A stretch of 43,661 nt of DNA. It comes from Hyphomicrobiaceae bacterium. Its GTDB lineage: Bacteria; Pseudomonadota; Alphaproteobacteria; Rhizobiales; Ancalomicrobiaceae. Location: assembly GCA_016793065.1 (NCBI GenBank), contig JAEULV010000066.1, positions 1 to 43,661 on the forward strand, given 5' to 3'. The notes beneath the pieces were generated by a model. That model was not told the origin of the DNA, ran no database searches, and saw only the letters and a list, made by a program, of their open reading frames with translations. Shown here one piece after another: positions 1 to 10,289 of the stretch; position 1 is the stretch's first letter, and every line of letters starts with the position of its first letter. Both the position numbers and the translations under genes were made by a program.

Positions 1-1
1 G

Positions 2-907
<906 letters not shown>

Positions 908-926
908 TGCGGAGCCGGAGCCCGGC

Positions 927-1385
927 GTGAGCGAGATCCGCTTCTATCACCTGCAGCGCGCTTCGCTGGAAGACACGCTCCCGGTGATGCTGGAGCGCGC
1001 CTATGGCCGCGGCGACCGGGCGCTGGTGGTTGCCGGCTCGCCGGAGCGGGTGGAGGCGCTCGCCGCGCATCTGTGGACCTACAAGCCGGACGGGTTCCTG
1101 CCGCATGGCAGCGCCAAGGACGGCGAGGCGGCGGAGCAGCCGATCTATCTGACCGACGGCGAGGAGAGCCCCAACGCAGCAAAGCTGCTCATCCTGTGCG
1201 ATGGCGCGGCGCGCAACGATGTCGGCGGTTTCCCGTTGGTCTGCGAGCTGTTCGACGGCAACGACGATGTTGCGGTCGCCGCCGCGCGGGATCGCTGGAA
1301 ATCCTATCTCCAGGCCGGCCACCAACTGGTCTATTTCCAGCAGTCTCCCGCGGGAAAGTGGGAAGAGAAGGCGCGCAGCGGATAG
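927..1385 (+). CDS. holC: DNA polymerase III chi subunit
   Basis: Chi subunit of the polymerase III clamp-loader complex, which links the replisome to SSB. The 152-residue length and the N-terminal pattern (IRFYHLQRASLEDTLP, then RALVVAGSPERVEALAAHLW and FLPHGSAKD) fit HolC. The start is GTG at 927, preceded by the purine-rich GGAGCCGGAG at 911-920. It follows pepA by 19 bases and probably shares its transcript. No cysteines or membrane segments of note. Confidence 0.9.
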   Translation: MSEIRFYHLQRASLEDTLPVMLERAYGRGDRALVVAGSPERVEALAAHLWTYKPDGFLPHGSAKDGEAAEQPIYLTDGEESPNAAKLLILCDGAARNDVGGFPLVCELFDGNDDVAVAAARDRWKSYLQAGHQLVYFQQSPAGKWEEKARSG

Positions 1386-1388
1386 CCG

Positions 1389-1874
1389 CTATCTCAGCCG
1401 CCGATAGGCGGTGAACACCATCACCATGTTGACCCGTTCGCCGTCATTCGACAGCGGCAGGAACAGGTTGGCCTCGTCGGCGAAGTTGTCGCCGTCGCGC
1501 ACGAAATACTCGTCGTCCAGGAACGGCACGCGGTTGTCGACGACGAGCCGGTAGCAGCCGATCACGTTCTCCACCGACGGGCCGTGATAGGCCTCGGCGA
1601 CGCGGCGACCGGTCGGGTCGCTGCCGCGGATCTCCACCTCGCGCGTGCCGACCAGGCGATAGGTGAAATCGGGTTCGCCGCGTTCGTCATAGGTCACATC
1701 CACCAGGATCGAGAGCGGCAGGAAGGTCTTGATCTCCGCCGGCTCGATGTCGGCGCGCGACGGCATGGCGCGGCCCCGACGCTTGCTTTGCCAATAGGCC
1801 AGCAACTGCCCGATGCTCTCGGGCAGATTTGCCAGGATTGCGGGATCGGCGTGGTCCGGGTGCAGAAGCGGCAT
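1389..1874 (-). CDS. PAS-domain protein (PAS_5 / PF07310-like)
   Basis: A 161-residue soluble protein resembling the single-domain PAS_5 family common in Alphaproteobacteria. The characteristic opening is a helix with YWQSKRRGRAMPSRADI followed by PAEIKTFLPLSILVDV. The remainder is a PAS-like alternation of strands ending in MVMVFTAYRRL. There is no output domain, so it may act as a stand-alone sensor or cofactor-binding protein; ligand and partner are unknown. It converges on holC with only 3 bases between the stops. A perfect TATAAT lies 27 bases upstream of the ATG. Confidence 0.7.
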   Translation of the reverse strand: MPLLHPDHADPAILANLPESIGQLLAYWQSKRRGRAMPSRADIEPAEIKTFLPLSILVDVTYDERGEPDFTYRLVGTREVEIRGSDPTGRRVAEAYHGPSVENVIGCYRLVVDNRVPFLDDEYFVRDGDNFADEANLFLPLSNDGERVNMVMVFTAYRRLR

Positions 1875-1900
1875 GGATTGCCCGAGTCGGATAAGCGGGC

Positions 1901-1906
1901 ATTATA
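1901..1906 (-). promoter_or_regulatory. Candidate -10 box for the PAS gene
   Basis: Minus-strand TATAAT, a perfect sigma-70 -10 hexamer, lies 27 bases upstream of the PAS gene start. No convincing -35 hexamer is visible at 16-18 bases, so this is a weak call based on one box. Confidence 0.35.
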
Positions 1907-1950
1907 CACCGATTCAACGACGATCGGCGACAGCGGCGCCGCGCGGGCGG

Positions 1951-3828
1951 CTAGGGCGCCGAATCCAGCGCCATCTGCGCCTGCAACCAGGCTTCCTCGG
2001 CCTGTTCCAGGCGCTTGGTCACTTCGGCATGCTTGCGCTGCCAGTCCGCGATCACGCCGGCGGGCTCTTCATAGAACTTGCGATCGGCCATCTTCTTTTC
2101 GATGATATCCATGGCCTCGGTCAGCTTTTTCACGGCGAGAGCGGATTGCTCGACCTGGCGTTTCAGGTCGCCGGCATCGCCGCCCTTGCGCCCCGACCTG
2201 CCGTCTGTCTTGCCGTCTGGCCTGGCTTCCGCCTTCTCCCGCTTCTCGCGCGCTTTCTCGCTGCGCCCGGGATTGAGGATCATCTCCTTGTAGTCGTTGA
2301 GGTCGCCGTCGAAGGGCTGGCAGCGTCCGTCCTTCACCAGCCAGAATCGATCGACGGTGAGCTCGATCAGATGCGGGTCGTGGCTGATGAGGACCACGGC
2401 GCCGGGGAAGTCGTTGATCGCCTGAACCAGCGCCTGACGGGAATCGATGTCGAGATGGTTGGTCGGCTCGTCGAGCAGGAGGATGTTGGGCGCCGCATGG
2501 GTCATCAGCGCCAGCAGCAGGCGCGCCTTCTCGCCGCCGGAGAGGTTGCCGACCGGTGTCGTGGCGCGCTGCACGTCGAGACCGAAGCGCGCGATATGCG
2601 CCCGGCATTTCTCGGCATTGAGATTGGGCGCCGCGCGCTCCATCGACAGCAGCGGCGTCGCCTCGAGGTCGAGCTCGTCGGTCTGGTGCTGCGCGAAATA
2701 GCCGACCTTCAGCTTGCGCGAGGCGCGCAACTCGCCCGCCATCGGCTTCAGCTTGCCGGCGATCAGCTTCGCCATGGTCGACTTGCCGTTGCCGTTCGAG
2801 CCCAAGAGCGCGATGCGCTCGTCGGGGTCGAGGCGCATGTTGATCCGGGTCAGGATCGGCTTGCCTTCCTCGTAGCCCACCGCGACATCGTCCATGACGA
2901 TGAGCGGCGGGGCCAGCTCCTCCGGCTCGGGAAAGGTGAATTCGATGCCGCGCTCTTCGACGGCGGCGGCGATCGGCTGCATCTTCGCCAGCGCCTTGAT
3001 GCGCGACTGCGCCTGGCGCGCCTTGCTCGCCTTGTAGCGGAAGCGGTCGATGAAGGCCTGCATGTGCTTGCGCTGCGCGTCCTGCTTGGCCGCCGCCGCT
3101 GCTTGCAAGGCGAGCCTTTCACTGCGCAAACGTTCGAAATCGTCGTAGCCGCCGGTGTACATGGTGAGCTTGCGCTCGTGCAGGTGGATGATCTTGTCCA
3201 CCGCTCCGTTGAGCAGGTCGCGATCGTGGCTGACCAGCAGCACAGTGTAGGGATAGCGCTTGAGAAAATCCTCGAGCCAGAGCGTGGCCTCGAGGTCGAG
3301 ATGGTTGGTGGGCTCGTCGAGCAGCAACAGGTCGGGCGCTTGGAACAGCAGCGCCGCCAGCGCCACGCGCATGCGCCAGCCGCCGGAGAAATCGCTGCAC
3401 GGGCGCTCCTGCGCCGCGGCGTCGAAGCCGAGGCCGTGCAGGATCTGCGCCGCGCGGGCTGGCGCTGCGTGTGCGCCGATCTCGTGCAGGCGCTGATGGA
3501 TGTCGGCGATGCGGTGCGGGTCGGTGGCGTGCTCTGCCTCGTCCAGCAGCTTGGCGCGCTCGGTGTCCGCCGCGAGCACGGTCTCCAGCAGGCTCTGCGG
3601 CCCGCTCGGCGCTTCCTGGGCGATGCGGCCGATGCGCGCGTTGTTGGGCAGGCGGATCTCGCCGGTATCGGCCTGGATCTCGCCGGCGATCAGCTTCAGC
3701 AGGGTCGTCTTGCCGGTGCCGTTGCGGCCGATCAACCCACCCTTGTGCCCGGCCGGCAGGGTCAGGCTGGCGCCTTCCAGCAAGGGCCGCCCGGCGACGC
3801 GGCAGGTCAAATCGGTGATGGTTAACAT
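1951..3828 (-). CDS. ABC-F family ATPase, YheS-like
   Basis: A 625-residue twin-ATPase protein without membrane segments, the architecture of ABC-F ribosome-associated factors. The first nucleotide-binding domain has Walker A GRNGTGKT, signature DFSGGWRM and Walker B LLLLDEPTNHLD. The second has GSNGNGKS, NLSGGEKA and again LLLLDEPTNHLD. The linker contains the basic helical arm (FIDRFRYKASKARQAQSRIK) that contacts the ribosome in this family. The C-terminal 100 residues are charged and probably coiled-coil. Sequence along both domains resembles E. coli YheS rather than Uup or EttA. The ATG start at 3828 is divergent from ndk. Likely role is relief of stalled or early elongation complexes (family knowledge). 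Confidence 0.9.
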   Translation of the reverse strand: MLTITDLTCRVAGRPLLEGASLTLPAGHKGGLIGRNGTGKTTLLKLIAGEIQADTGEIRLPNNARIGRIAQEAPSGPQSLLETVLAADTERAKLLDEAEHATDPHRIADIHQRLHEIGAHAAPARAAQILHGLGFDAAAQERPCSDFSGGWRMRVALAALLFQAPDLLLLDEPTNHLDLEATLWLEDFLKRYPYTVLLVSHDRDLLNGAVDKIIHLHERKLTMYTGGYDDFERLRSERLALQAAAAAKQDAQRKHMQAFIDRFRYKASKARQAQSRIKALAKMQPIAAAVEERGIEFTFPEPEELAPPLIVMDDVAVGYEEGKPILTRINMRLDPDERIALLGSNGNGKSTMAKLIAGKLKPMAGELRASRKLKVGYFAQHQTDELDLEATPLLSMERAAPNLNAEKCRAHIARFGLDVQRATTPVGNLSGGEKARLLLALMTHAAPNILLLDEPTNHLDIDSRQALVQAINDFPGAVVLISHDPHLIELTVDRFWLVKDGRCQPFDGDLNDYKEMILNPGRSEKAREKREKAEARPDGKTDGRSGRKGGDAGDLKRQVEQSALAVKKLTEAMDIIEKKMADRKFYEEPAGVIADWQRKHAEVTKRLEQAEEAWLQAQMALDSAP

Positions 3829-3900
3829 GATCCGGAAACCGGCCTTTTCTCAATGAATTCAGGGCCGGAAACGCTAAACCGGCCGATTTTGCTGCCTAAG

Positions 3901-3929
3901 TTGCGGGGGCGCGGCGGACTGTATATAAC
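3901..3929 (+). promoter_or_regulatory. Candidate sigma-70 promoter of ndk
   Basis: TTGCGG at 3901-3906, a 17-base spacer and TATAAC at 3924-3929 sit 36 bases before the ndk start. The -10 matches consensus at 5 of 6 positions and the spacing is optimal. Confidence 0.55.
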
Positions 3930-3964
3930 CCCGCGCCAGTTTCGCCAACAGGAGCTCAAGGATT

Positions 3965-4387
3965 ATGGCCAAGGAACGCACCTTCTCGATCATCAAGCCG
4001 GACGCCACGCGCCGTAATCTCACGGGCAAGATCAATGCCCATATCGAGGCCGCGGGCCTGCGCATCGTCGCCCAGAAGCGGCTGTGGCTGAGCCGCGCCC
4101 AGGCCGAGAAGTTCTACGAAGTGCACGCCCAGCGCCCGTTCTACAACGATCTCTGCACCTTCATGACCAGCGGCCCCGTCGTGGTCCAGGTCCTGGAAGG
4201 GGAGAACGCGGTGGCGAAGTATCGCGAAGTGATGGGCGCCACCAACCCGGCCAACGCTGCGCCGGGCACCATCCGCAAGGATTTCGCGGAATCGATCGAG
4301 GCCAATTCGGTGCACGGCTCGGATTCGCCGGACAACGCCAAGATCGAGATCGCCTTCTTCTTCAGCGGGATCGAGATCGTCGGCTGA
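3965..4387 (+). CDS. ndk: Nucleoside diphosphate kinase
   Basis: Transfers the gamma-phosphate between nucleoside triphosphates and diphosphates, balancing NTP and dNTP pools in the cytosol. The 140-residue length is typical. It opens with the family sequence [11 protein letters not shown], and the active-site histidine lies in NSVHGSDS near residue 117. A good ribosome-binding site (AGGAG at 3950-3954) precedes the ATG at 3965. The gene is monocistronic, with its own promoter and a strong hairpin terminator just downstream. Confidence 0.98.
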   Translation: MAKERTFSIIKPDATRRNLTGKINAHIEAAGLRIVAQKRLWLSRAQAEKFYEVHAQRPFYNDLCTFMTSGPVVVQVLEGENAVAKYREVMGATNPANAAPGTIRKDFAESIEANSVHGSDSPDNAKIEIAFFFSGIEIVG

Positions 4388-4412
4388 GGCCGATCCGGCC
4401 TTCGCAAAGAAC

Positions 4413-4448
4413 AGCGGCGGCAGGCCTGGCCTGACGCCGCTTTCGTTT
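4413..4448 (+). terminator. Rho-independent terminator of ndk (possibly bidirectional)
   Basis: Stem AGCGGCG (4413-4419) pairs with CGCCGCT (4435-4441) and is extended inward by CAGG/CCTG after one mismatch. It is followed by TTCGTTT. On the other strand the hairpin is followed by GTTCTTTG, so it may also end the convergent small gene. Confidence 0.75.
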
Positions 4449-4468
4449 CAGCCGGCCGCGATGGGCGG

Positions 4469-4597
4469 TCAGATCGCGAACAGTACCGCGACCAAGGTCA
4501 CGATGGCCGACAGGATGGTGCCCCAGAACAGCAGGCGCCCGAAGGCGGCCCAGGTCTGCTGCTTGCTGGCGAGAAACTGGTCCTGCTCGGTCGTCAT
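4469..4597 (-). CDS. Small membrane protein, aa3-type cytochrome c oxidase subunit IV-like
   Basis: A 42-residue protein found by reading the strand directly. It starts MTTEQDQFLASKQQTWAAFG and ends with one hydrophobic helix (about residues 21-42). A soluble head containing a Q-x-T-W-x-x-F motif before a single membrane segment is the pattern of the bacterial aa3 oxidase subunit IV family (PF07835). That family is usually 40-70 residues and is encoded away from the other cox genes in many Rhizobiales. GGAG lies about 10 bases before the ATG. With so few residues the family call is moderate; that it is a small membrane protein gene is more certain. Confidence 0.65.
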   Translation of the reverse strand: MTTEQDQFLASKQQTWAAFGRLLFWGTILSAIVTLVAVLFAI

Positions 4598-4701
4598 CGG
4601 GGTGGCTCCAGGTCTGGTCTTGGGTCGGAAATCTATCTAGCCGAGGCTCGCTCCCGGCGCAAGTTGCCGTCCGGCGATGACCGGGCGGCTGATCTTGCTC
4701 G

Positions 4702-5445
4702 TCACCCGGGCCCGGCCCGGTCGATCACGACATTGCGTGGACAGCCACCGCGCGGCGGATCCCCGGCCAGGTACAGGCTGTCTGCGGCGAGCGCCCGGTC
4801 CACGGCGTCGCGCCGCAGCGCCACGCGGATCTCGGCAAGATAGGCGCGCCCGCCCGAGCGCCGGCAGGTGATCGTCAGCGCCGCGCCGGCCTCGGCACCG
4901 AAATCGAGCCGGAAGGCCTCGACCAGCCGGATCAGGGGAATCTCCCGGCCCACGCTATGGCGCAGAACGCCCGCCAGCCGGGTCGCCTGGAAGCCCTCGG
5001 TCAGGCGCGCCGAGGCGGCGAAATAGGCATCGGCGTCGAGGCCGGAGCAGGTGCCGTGCTTCAGCCATTCGTGCCGGTCGAGGCAGGATGCGGCCCCGGG
5101 CATCAGGTCCTGCAGCGCGGATTCGATCTCGCGGTCGGCGCCGGGCGGCGGCAGTTCGCACCACTGGCCGGATTCGTCGGTTGCGCGTTCGCTGGCCGCG
5201 ACGCCGCAATAGGCCGGTTCCTCGGCCAATGCGTCGTTGGGCCATAGCCCGTGCAGCACCAGATTGCTGGCGGCGAAATCGGCGGCATCGAGGGCGCGGC
5301 ATTCCGGCTTGTTCGCATGCGTCTCGCAGAATGCCGGCTGCCAGCTGAGCGCCAGCACATAGTGGTCGAAATCCGGCGCCGGTTCACATGCCGTGAGCAG
5401 CAGCAGGCCGAGCGCGCCAAGCCCCTTCCGGACGGCCCGACGCAT
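4702..5445 (-). CDS. Ribonuclease T2 family protein, predicted lipoprotein
   Basis: A T2-type endoribonuclease (247 residues) that cleaves RNA through a 2',3'-cyclic phosphate. Both active-site segments are intact: LHGLWP with His65, and HEWLKHGTC with His125, Glu126, Lys129 and His130. The N-terminus is a lipoprotein signal, with basic residues, a hydrophobic run and lipobox LLTAC (Cys20), so the enzyme should be anchored in the cell envelope facing the periplasm. The ATG at 5445 was chosen over an upstream alternative because GAGGCG precedes it and it lies 7 bases after the purN stop. It is probably the third gene of a purM-purN-rnase unit. A role in periplasmic RNA scavenging is inference. 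Confidence 0.88.
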   Translation of the reverse strand: MRRAVRKGLGALGLLLLTACEPAPDFDHYVLALSWQPAFCETHANKPECRALDAADFAASNLVLHGLWPNDALAEEPAYCGVAASERATDESGQWCELPPPGADREIESALQDLMPGAASCLDRHEWLKHGTCSGLDADAYFAASARLTEGFQATRLAGVLRHSVGREIPLIRLVEAFRLDFGAEAGAALTITCRRSGGRAYLAEIRVALRRDAVDRALAADSLYLAGDPPRGGCPRNVVIDRAGPG

Positions 5446-5452
5446 CCGCGCC

Positions 5453-6109
5453 TCAGGAATCGGCCGGGTTGAGCAGCACGCCGTCGGGCGCCGGCATGCG
5501 GTCGATGACGGCACGCTCACCCTCGACGCGCACCTTGCCTTCGGCGATCAGGCGCAAGGCGAGCGGATAGATTCTGTGCTCCGCCCGCAGAACCCGGCTT
5601 GCCAACTTCGCCTCGTCGTCGTCGGGCAGCACCGGCACCGCGGCCTGCGCGATGATCGGGCCGGTGTCGGTCTCATGGCGCACGAAATGCACCGTGCAGC
5701 CATGCAGCTTGACGCCGGTTTCCAGCGCGCGACGGTGGGTATCGAGCCCCTTGAAGGACGGCAGCAGCGCGGGGTGGATGTTGATCATCCGGTCCTTCCA
5801 GGCGGCGATGAAGCCCTCGGTCAGCAGGCGCATGAAACCCGCGAGCACGACGAACTCGGCGCCAGCCGCACGGATCTCGCGGTCCAGCGCCAGGTCGAAT
5901 TCGGCCCGCGCGGCGAAGCTCTTGTGGTCGAGGATCGCGGTCTTGAGCCCGGCCTTGGCGGCGCGCTCCAGGCCCGGGGCGTCTGGTCGGTTGGAAAGCA
6001 CCACGACGATCCGCACCGGCGAGTCGGCGACCTGCGGCCCGAAGGCGTCGATCAGCGCCTGCAAATTTGAGCCGCGACCGGAGATCAGCACGGCGACTTT
6101 CAGCGCCAT
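5453..6109 (-). CDS. purN: Phosphoribosylglycinamide formyltransferase
   Basis: Uses 10-formyltetrahydrofolate to formylate GAR to FGAR in de novo purine synthesis. The 218-residue protein begins MALKVAVLISGRGSNLQALI, the phosphate-binding loop of GART. It carries the catalytic Asn-His-Asp set, with NIHPALLPSFKG and the HETDTGPIIAQ signature. The frame is open further upstream, but the ATG at 6109 is the family start and lies 8 bases after the purM stop, giving a tight purM-purN pair. Confidence 0.96.
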   Translation of the reverse strand: MALKVAVLISGRGSNLQALIDAFGPQVADSPVRIVVVLSNRPDAPGLERAAKAGLKTAILDHKSFAARAEFDLALDREIRAAGAEFVVLAGFMRLLTEGFIAAWKDRMINIHPALLPSFKGLDTHRRALETGVKLHGCTVHFVRHETDTGPIIAQAAVPVLPDDDEAKLASRVLRAEHRIYPLALRLIAEGKVRVEGERAVIDRMPAPDGVLLNPADS

Positions 6110-6117
6110 GCCCGCGC

Positions 6118-7194
6118 TCACCAGTTCACGTTGCGCAGGATGCACCCTTCGCCGTCGCGCGGCCGCCGCACGATGCGGCCGATGCGGCGGACCGTCTCGC
6201 CATGTTCGGCCAGCACGCGGCTGACGCGCTGTTCGGCATCCGGTTCCACTACGGCGATCATGCCGATGCCGCAATTGAAGGTGCGGATCAGGTCGGCGAC
6301 CGGGACGCCGCCGGTCTTCATCAGCCATTGGAACACCGGCGGCAGCTCCCAGCTTGCGCCGTCGATCTCCGCCTGCAGGGTGTCGGGCAGCACGCGCGGC
6401 ACATTGTCGACCAGGCCGCCGCCGGTGATATGCGCCAGCGCCTTGATGTTGCGCTGCGCGGCGCCGCCGACCTTGATCGCGGCCAACGTGCTCTTCACGT
6501 AGATGCGGGTCGGCGTCAGCAACGCCGCGGCAAGGGTCTTTCCGGGAACAAAGGGCGCCGGCGCGTCCCAGGCAAGGCCGGAACGCTCGACCACCTTGCG
6601 CACCAGCGAGAAGCCGTTGGAGTGCACGCCGGTGGAGGCAAGGCCGAGGATCACGTCGCCCTCGGCGACATGCGCGCCGGTCAGCGCCTCGCTCCGCTCC
6701 ACCGCGCCGACGGCGAAGCCGGCCAGATCGTAGTCGCCCTTGGCGTACATGCCCGGCATTTCCGCCGTCTCGCCGCCGACCAGCGCACAGCCCGCCTCTT
6801 TGCAGCCCTGGGCGATGCCGGCGATGATGGTGCGCGCGGCGCCGACGTCCAGCTTGCCGGTGGCGAAGTAGTCGAGGAAGAACAGCGGCTCGGCGCCCTG
6901 GACGACGAGGTCGTTGACCGACATGGCGACGAGGTCGATGCCGACGGTGTCGTGGGCGTTGGCCTCGATGGCGACCTTGAGCTTGGTGCCGACGCCGTCA
7001 TTGGCGGCAACCAGCACCGGATCGGTGAAGCCGCAGGCCTTGAGATCGAAAAGACCGCCGAAACCGCCGATTTCGGCATCGGCGCCGGCGCGCATGGTCG
7101 CCTTCACCAGCGGCTTGATCCGCTTCACCAGGGCATTGCCCGCATCGATATCCACACCCGCGTGGGCGTAGGTGTAGCCGTTTTCGCCGCTCAT
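6118..7194 (-). CDS. purM: Phosphoribosylformylglycinamidine cyclo-ligase (AIR synthetase)
   Basis: ATP-dependent ring closure of FGAM to AIR, the step that closes the imidazole ring. The 358-residue length is normal. Visible family segments are [42 protein letters not shown], the Gly-rich [14 protein letters not shown] and [12 protein letters not shown]. The ATG at 7194 follows a candidate promoter. It is first in a unit with purN and the RNase T2 gene. Confidence 0.97.
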   Translation of the reverse strand: MSGENGYTYAHAGVDIDAGNALVKRIKPLVKATMRAGADAEIGGFGGLFDLKACGFTDPVLVAANDGVGTKLKVAIEANAHDTVGIDLVAMSVNDLVVQGAEPLFFLDYFATGKLDVGAARTIIAGIAQGCKEAGCALVGGETAEMPGMYAKGDYDLAGFAVGAVERSEALTGAHVAEGDVILGLASTGVHSNGFSLVRKVVERSGLAWDAPAPFVPGKTLAAALLTPTRIYVKSTLAAIKVGGAAQRNIKALAHITGGGLVDNVPRVLPDTLQAEIDGASWELPPVFQWLMKTGGVPVADLIRTFNCGIGMIAVVEPDAEQRVSRVLAEHGETVRRIGRIVRRPRDGEGCILRNVNW

Positions 7195-7202
7195 GACACC
7201 GT

Positions 7203-7231
7203 CCTATATGCGTGCGGGGGGCATGGACCAA
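7203..7231 (-). promoter_or_regulatory. Candidate promoter of purM-purN
   Basis: On the minus strand TTGGTC (7226-7231), 17 bases, then TATAGG (7203-7208), immediately before the purM start. The -35 is weak, so confidence is limited. No PurR-like palindrome was recognised. Confidence 0.35.
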
Positions 7232-7437
7232 ATAAGCGGGATTTGCAAGCACCTCGGCACGAGGCGCGGTGCCCGGCGCACAACAGAAGCGGGATTCTTC
7301 GCGCTTTTGCCGCTCCCGGCGCCATCGTGCGACTTGACCGGGAGGCTACATATGGACAATTGAGATTGGCCGGCGGCTAAGATGCGTCGCGCCAGCACGG
7401 GGGCATCGCGCCGCCGCTGCCGAATGCTCGGGGTCCC

Positions 7438-10239
7438 ATGAACGTCGTCATCGTCGAGTCGCCCGCCAAGGCCAAGACCATCAACAAGTATCTGGGGCCG
7501 GGCTATCAGGTCCTGGCGTCGTTCGGCCATATCCGCGACCTGCCGGCCAAGGATGGTTCGGTCAATCCGGATGACGATTTCGCCATGCTGTGGGAGGTCG
7601 ACGGCAAGTCGTCGAAACGGATGTCGGAAATCGCCTCGGCGGTGAAGTCGTCGAACCGACTGATCCTGGCGACCGACCCGGATCGCGAGGGCGAGGCGAT
7701 CTCGTGGCACGTGCTGCAGGTGCTGCGCGACAAGCGGGCGATCAAGGGGCAGGAAATCCAGCGCGTCGTGTTCAACGCCATCACCAAGCAGGCGGTGCTC
7801 GAGGCGATGGCCAACCCGCGCGCCATCGACGAGCCGCTGGTGGACGCCTATCTGGCGCGCCGGGCGCTCGACTATCTGGTCGGGTTCAACCTGTCGCCGG
7901 TGCTGTGGCGCAAGCTGCCGGGAGCGCGCTCGGCCGGCCGGGTGCAGTCGGTGGCGCTGCGGCTGATCTGCGACCGCGAAACCGAAATCGAGAAGTTCAA
8001 GCCGCAGGAATACTGGTCGATCGTCGCCAAGCTCGAAACCGGCAAGCAGGAGGCGTTCGACGCCCGGCTGTCGGTGTGGGCGGGCAAGAAGGTCAACCGG
8101 CTGTCGATCGGCGACGGCAACACCGCCGGCGAAGCCAAGGCGATGCTGGAGCGGGCGGCGTTCGAGGTGTCGAGCGTCGAATCGAAGCCGGTGAAGCGCA
8201 ATCCCTATCCGCCGTTCACCACCTCGACGTTGCAGCAGGCGGCGAACTATGCGCTCGGCTTCTCGGCGCAGAAGACGATGCAGGTGGCGCAGCGGCTTTA
8301 TGAAGGCACCGACATCGGCGGCGAGACGGTCGGTCTCATCACCTATATGCGAACCGACGGCGTGCAGATCGCGCCGGAGGCGATCGGCGCGGTGCGCAAG
8401 GTGATCGACCGCGAATTCGGCCCGGCCTATGTGCCGAAAAAGCCGCGATTCTATTCGACCAAGGCGAAGAACGCCCAGGAAGCGCACGAGGCCATCCGTC
8501 CGACCGACCTGTTCCGGCGGCCGGCGGACGTCCGCCGCATGCTGGAGCCGGACCAGTACAAGCTTTATGAGCTGATCTGGATGCGCACCGTCGCCAGCCA
8601 GATGGAATCGGCGGTGCTGGAGCGCACCACGGTCGACATTCTCGCCCGCGACGGCGGCCGCTCGGCGGAGCTGCGGGCGGTCGGCTCGGTGGTGAAGTTC
8701 GACGGCTTCCTGCGGCTGCTCGACGAGAAGCGCGACGACGAGGACGACGAGGAGAGCCGGCGGTTGCCGATCCTGCAGACCGGCGACAAGCCGGCACGCA
8801 AGGCGATCGAAGCCACCCAGCACTTCACCGAGCCGCCGCCGCGCTACACCGAAGCGACGCTGGTGAAGAAGATGGAAGAGCTCGGCATCGGCCGGCCGTC
8901 GACCTATGCCTCGACGCTGGCGGTGCTGCGCGATCGCGAATATGTGCGGCTGGACAAGCGCCGGCTGATCCCGGAGGACAAGGGCCGGCTGGTCATCGCC
9001 TTCCTCGAGAGCTTCTTCGAGCGCTATGTCGAATACGGCTTCACCGCCGGGCTGGAAGAGCAGCTCGACAAGATCTCGGCCGGCGAACTGTCGTGGAAAG
9101 AGGTGCTGCGGCAGTTCTGGGAGGAATTCTCCCGCGCCGTCGCCGGCATCAAGGAACTGCGGGTGGCGCAGGTCCTCGACGCGATCAACGAATTGCTCGG
9201 CGACCACATCTTCCCGCCGCGCGCCGACGGCTCGGACCCGCGCGCCTGCCCGACCTGCGGCAATGGCAAGCTGTCGCTGAAGCTCGGCAAGTTCGGCTCG
9301 TTCATCGGCTGCTCGAACTATCCCGACTGCCGCTATACCCGACAGCTGAACTCCTCCGGCGGCGAGGGCGACGGCGGCGAGGGCGGCGAGGGCAATGGCG
9401 ACCGGGTGCTGGGCCAGGACCCGGATACCGGGCTCGACGTGACGCTGAAGAGCGGCCGCTTCGGTCCCTATGTCCAGCTCGGCGACGGCGACAAGCCGAA
9501 GCGCGGCTCGCTGCCCAAGGGCTGGGACGCGGCGACGATGACGCTGGAGCGGGCATTGAAGCTGATCAACCTGCCGCGCACGGTGGGCATCCATCCGGAA
9601 ACCAAGAAGCCGATCGTCGCCAATATCGGCCGGTTCGGGCCGTATCTGCAACACGACGGCGGCTACACCAACCTGCCGAGCGTCGAGGACGTGTTCGAGG
9701 TCGGCGAAAACCGGGCGGTGACGCTGATCGCCGAGAAGGCGGCGCGCGGCGGGCGCGGGCGTTCGGCGCCGGCGGCGCTGGCCAATCTCGGCGAGCATCC
9801 GACGCTGAGCGGGCCGGTGACGGTGCGCGACGGGCGCTACGGCGCCTATGTCAACCATGGCGACATCAACGCGACGCTGCCGAAGGGCACCGATCCCAAG
9901 GCGGTGACGCTCGACGTGGCGATCGCGCTGATCGCCGAGCGGGCGCTGGCGGCACCGTCGAAGAAGGCCAAGGCCGGAGCCAAGGCGAAGTCGACCAAGG
10001 CCGCGGCCAAGCCGGCGAAAGCCGCCAAGGGCGATGACGGCGCGACCGGCGAGACCAAGCCGACGGCGAAGGCAAAGACCGGCGCGGCCAAGGCGGCCAC
10101 AACCAAGGCGGCGACGAAGGCCACGACGACGAAGGCGGCGACGGGCAAGACCGCCGCGACGAAGTCCAAGGCGGCGGCGACGACGAAAGCCACGGCGCCG
10201 GCAAAGGCCACCAAGGCGAAAGCCGCCAAGGACGAGTGA
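7438..10239 (+). CDS. topA: DNA topoisomerase I (type IA)
   Basis: Relaxes negative supercoils by transient cleavage of one strand. The Toprim domain occupies roughly residues 1-115 (MNVVIVESPAKAKTINKYLG and the acidic TDPDREGEAISW). The catalytic tyrosine is Tyr303 in LITYMRTDG. One C-terminal zinc finger of the CPTCGNG...CSNYPDC type lies near residue 605. After it come two TopA repeat domains recognisable by GRFGPYV and GRYGAYVNHGD. The last ~90 residues are a Lys/Ala/Thr tail resembling the basic tails of other alphaproteobacterial TopA. The total of 933 residues is long because of this tail. A strong terminator follows the stop. Confidence 0.97.
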   Translation: MNVVIVESPAKAKTINKYLGPGYQVLASFGHIRDLPAKDGSVNPDDDFAMLWEVDGKSSKRMSEIASAVKSSNRLILATDPDREGEAISWHVLQVLRDKRAIKGQEIQRVVFNAITKQAVLEAMANPRAIDEPLVDAYLARRALDYLVGFNLSPVLWRKLPGARSAGRVQSVALRLICDRETEIEKFKPQEYWSIVAKLETGKQEAFDARLSVWAGKKVNRLSIGDGNTAGEAKAMLERAAFEVSSVESKPVKRNPYPPFTTSTLQQAANYALGFSAQKTMQVAQRLYEGTDIGGETVGLITYMRTDGVQIAPEAIGAVRKVIDREFGPAYVPKKPRFYSTKAKNAQEAHEAIRPTDLFRRPADVRRMLEPDQYKLYELIWMRTVASQMESAVLERTTVDILARDGGRSAELRAVGSVVKFDGFLRLLDEKRDDEDDEESRRLPILQTGDKPARKAIEATQHFTEPPPRYTEATLVKKMEELGIGRPSTYASTLAVLRDREYVRLDKRRLIPEDKGRLVIAFLESFFERYVEYGFTAGLEEQLDKISAGELSWKEVLRQFWEEFSRAVAGIKELRVAQVLDAINELLGDHIFPPRADGSDPRACPTCGNGKLSLKLGKFGSFIGCSNYPDCRYTRQLNSSGGEGDGGEGGEGNGDRVLGQDPDTGLDVTLKSGRFGPYVQLGDGDKPKRGSLPKGWDAATMTLERALKLINLPRTVGIHPETKKPIVANIGRFGPYLQHDGGYTNLPSVEDVFEVGENRAVTLIAEKAARGGRGRSAPAALANLGEHPTLSGPVTVRDGRYGAYVNHGDINATLPKGTDPKAVTLDVAIALIAERALAAPSKKAKAGAKAKSTKAAAKPAKAAKGDDGATGETKPTAKAKTGAAKAATTKAATKATTTKAATGKTAATKSKAAATTKATAPAKATKAKAAKDE

Positions 10240-10289
10240 TCGGCGAGCGATGGCGCGATCGACGATCGAGCGCGTCGACACTGAAAAAC

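Noticed and set aside
1813..3825. 670-codon open frame antisense to the ABC-F gene
   Set aside because: Shadow of a clear twin-ATPase gene; no recognisable domain.
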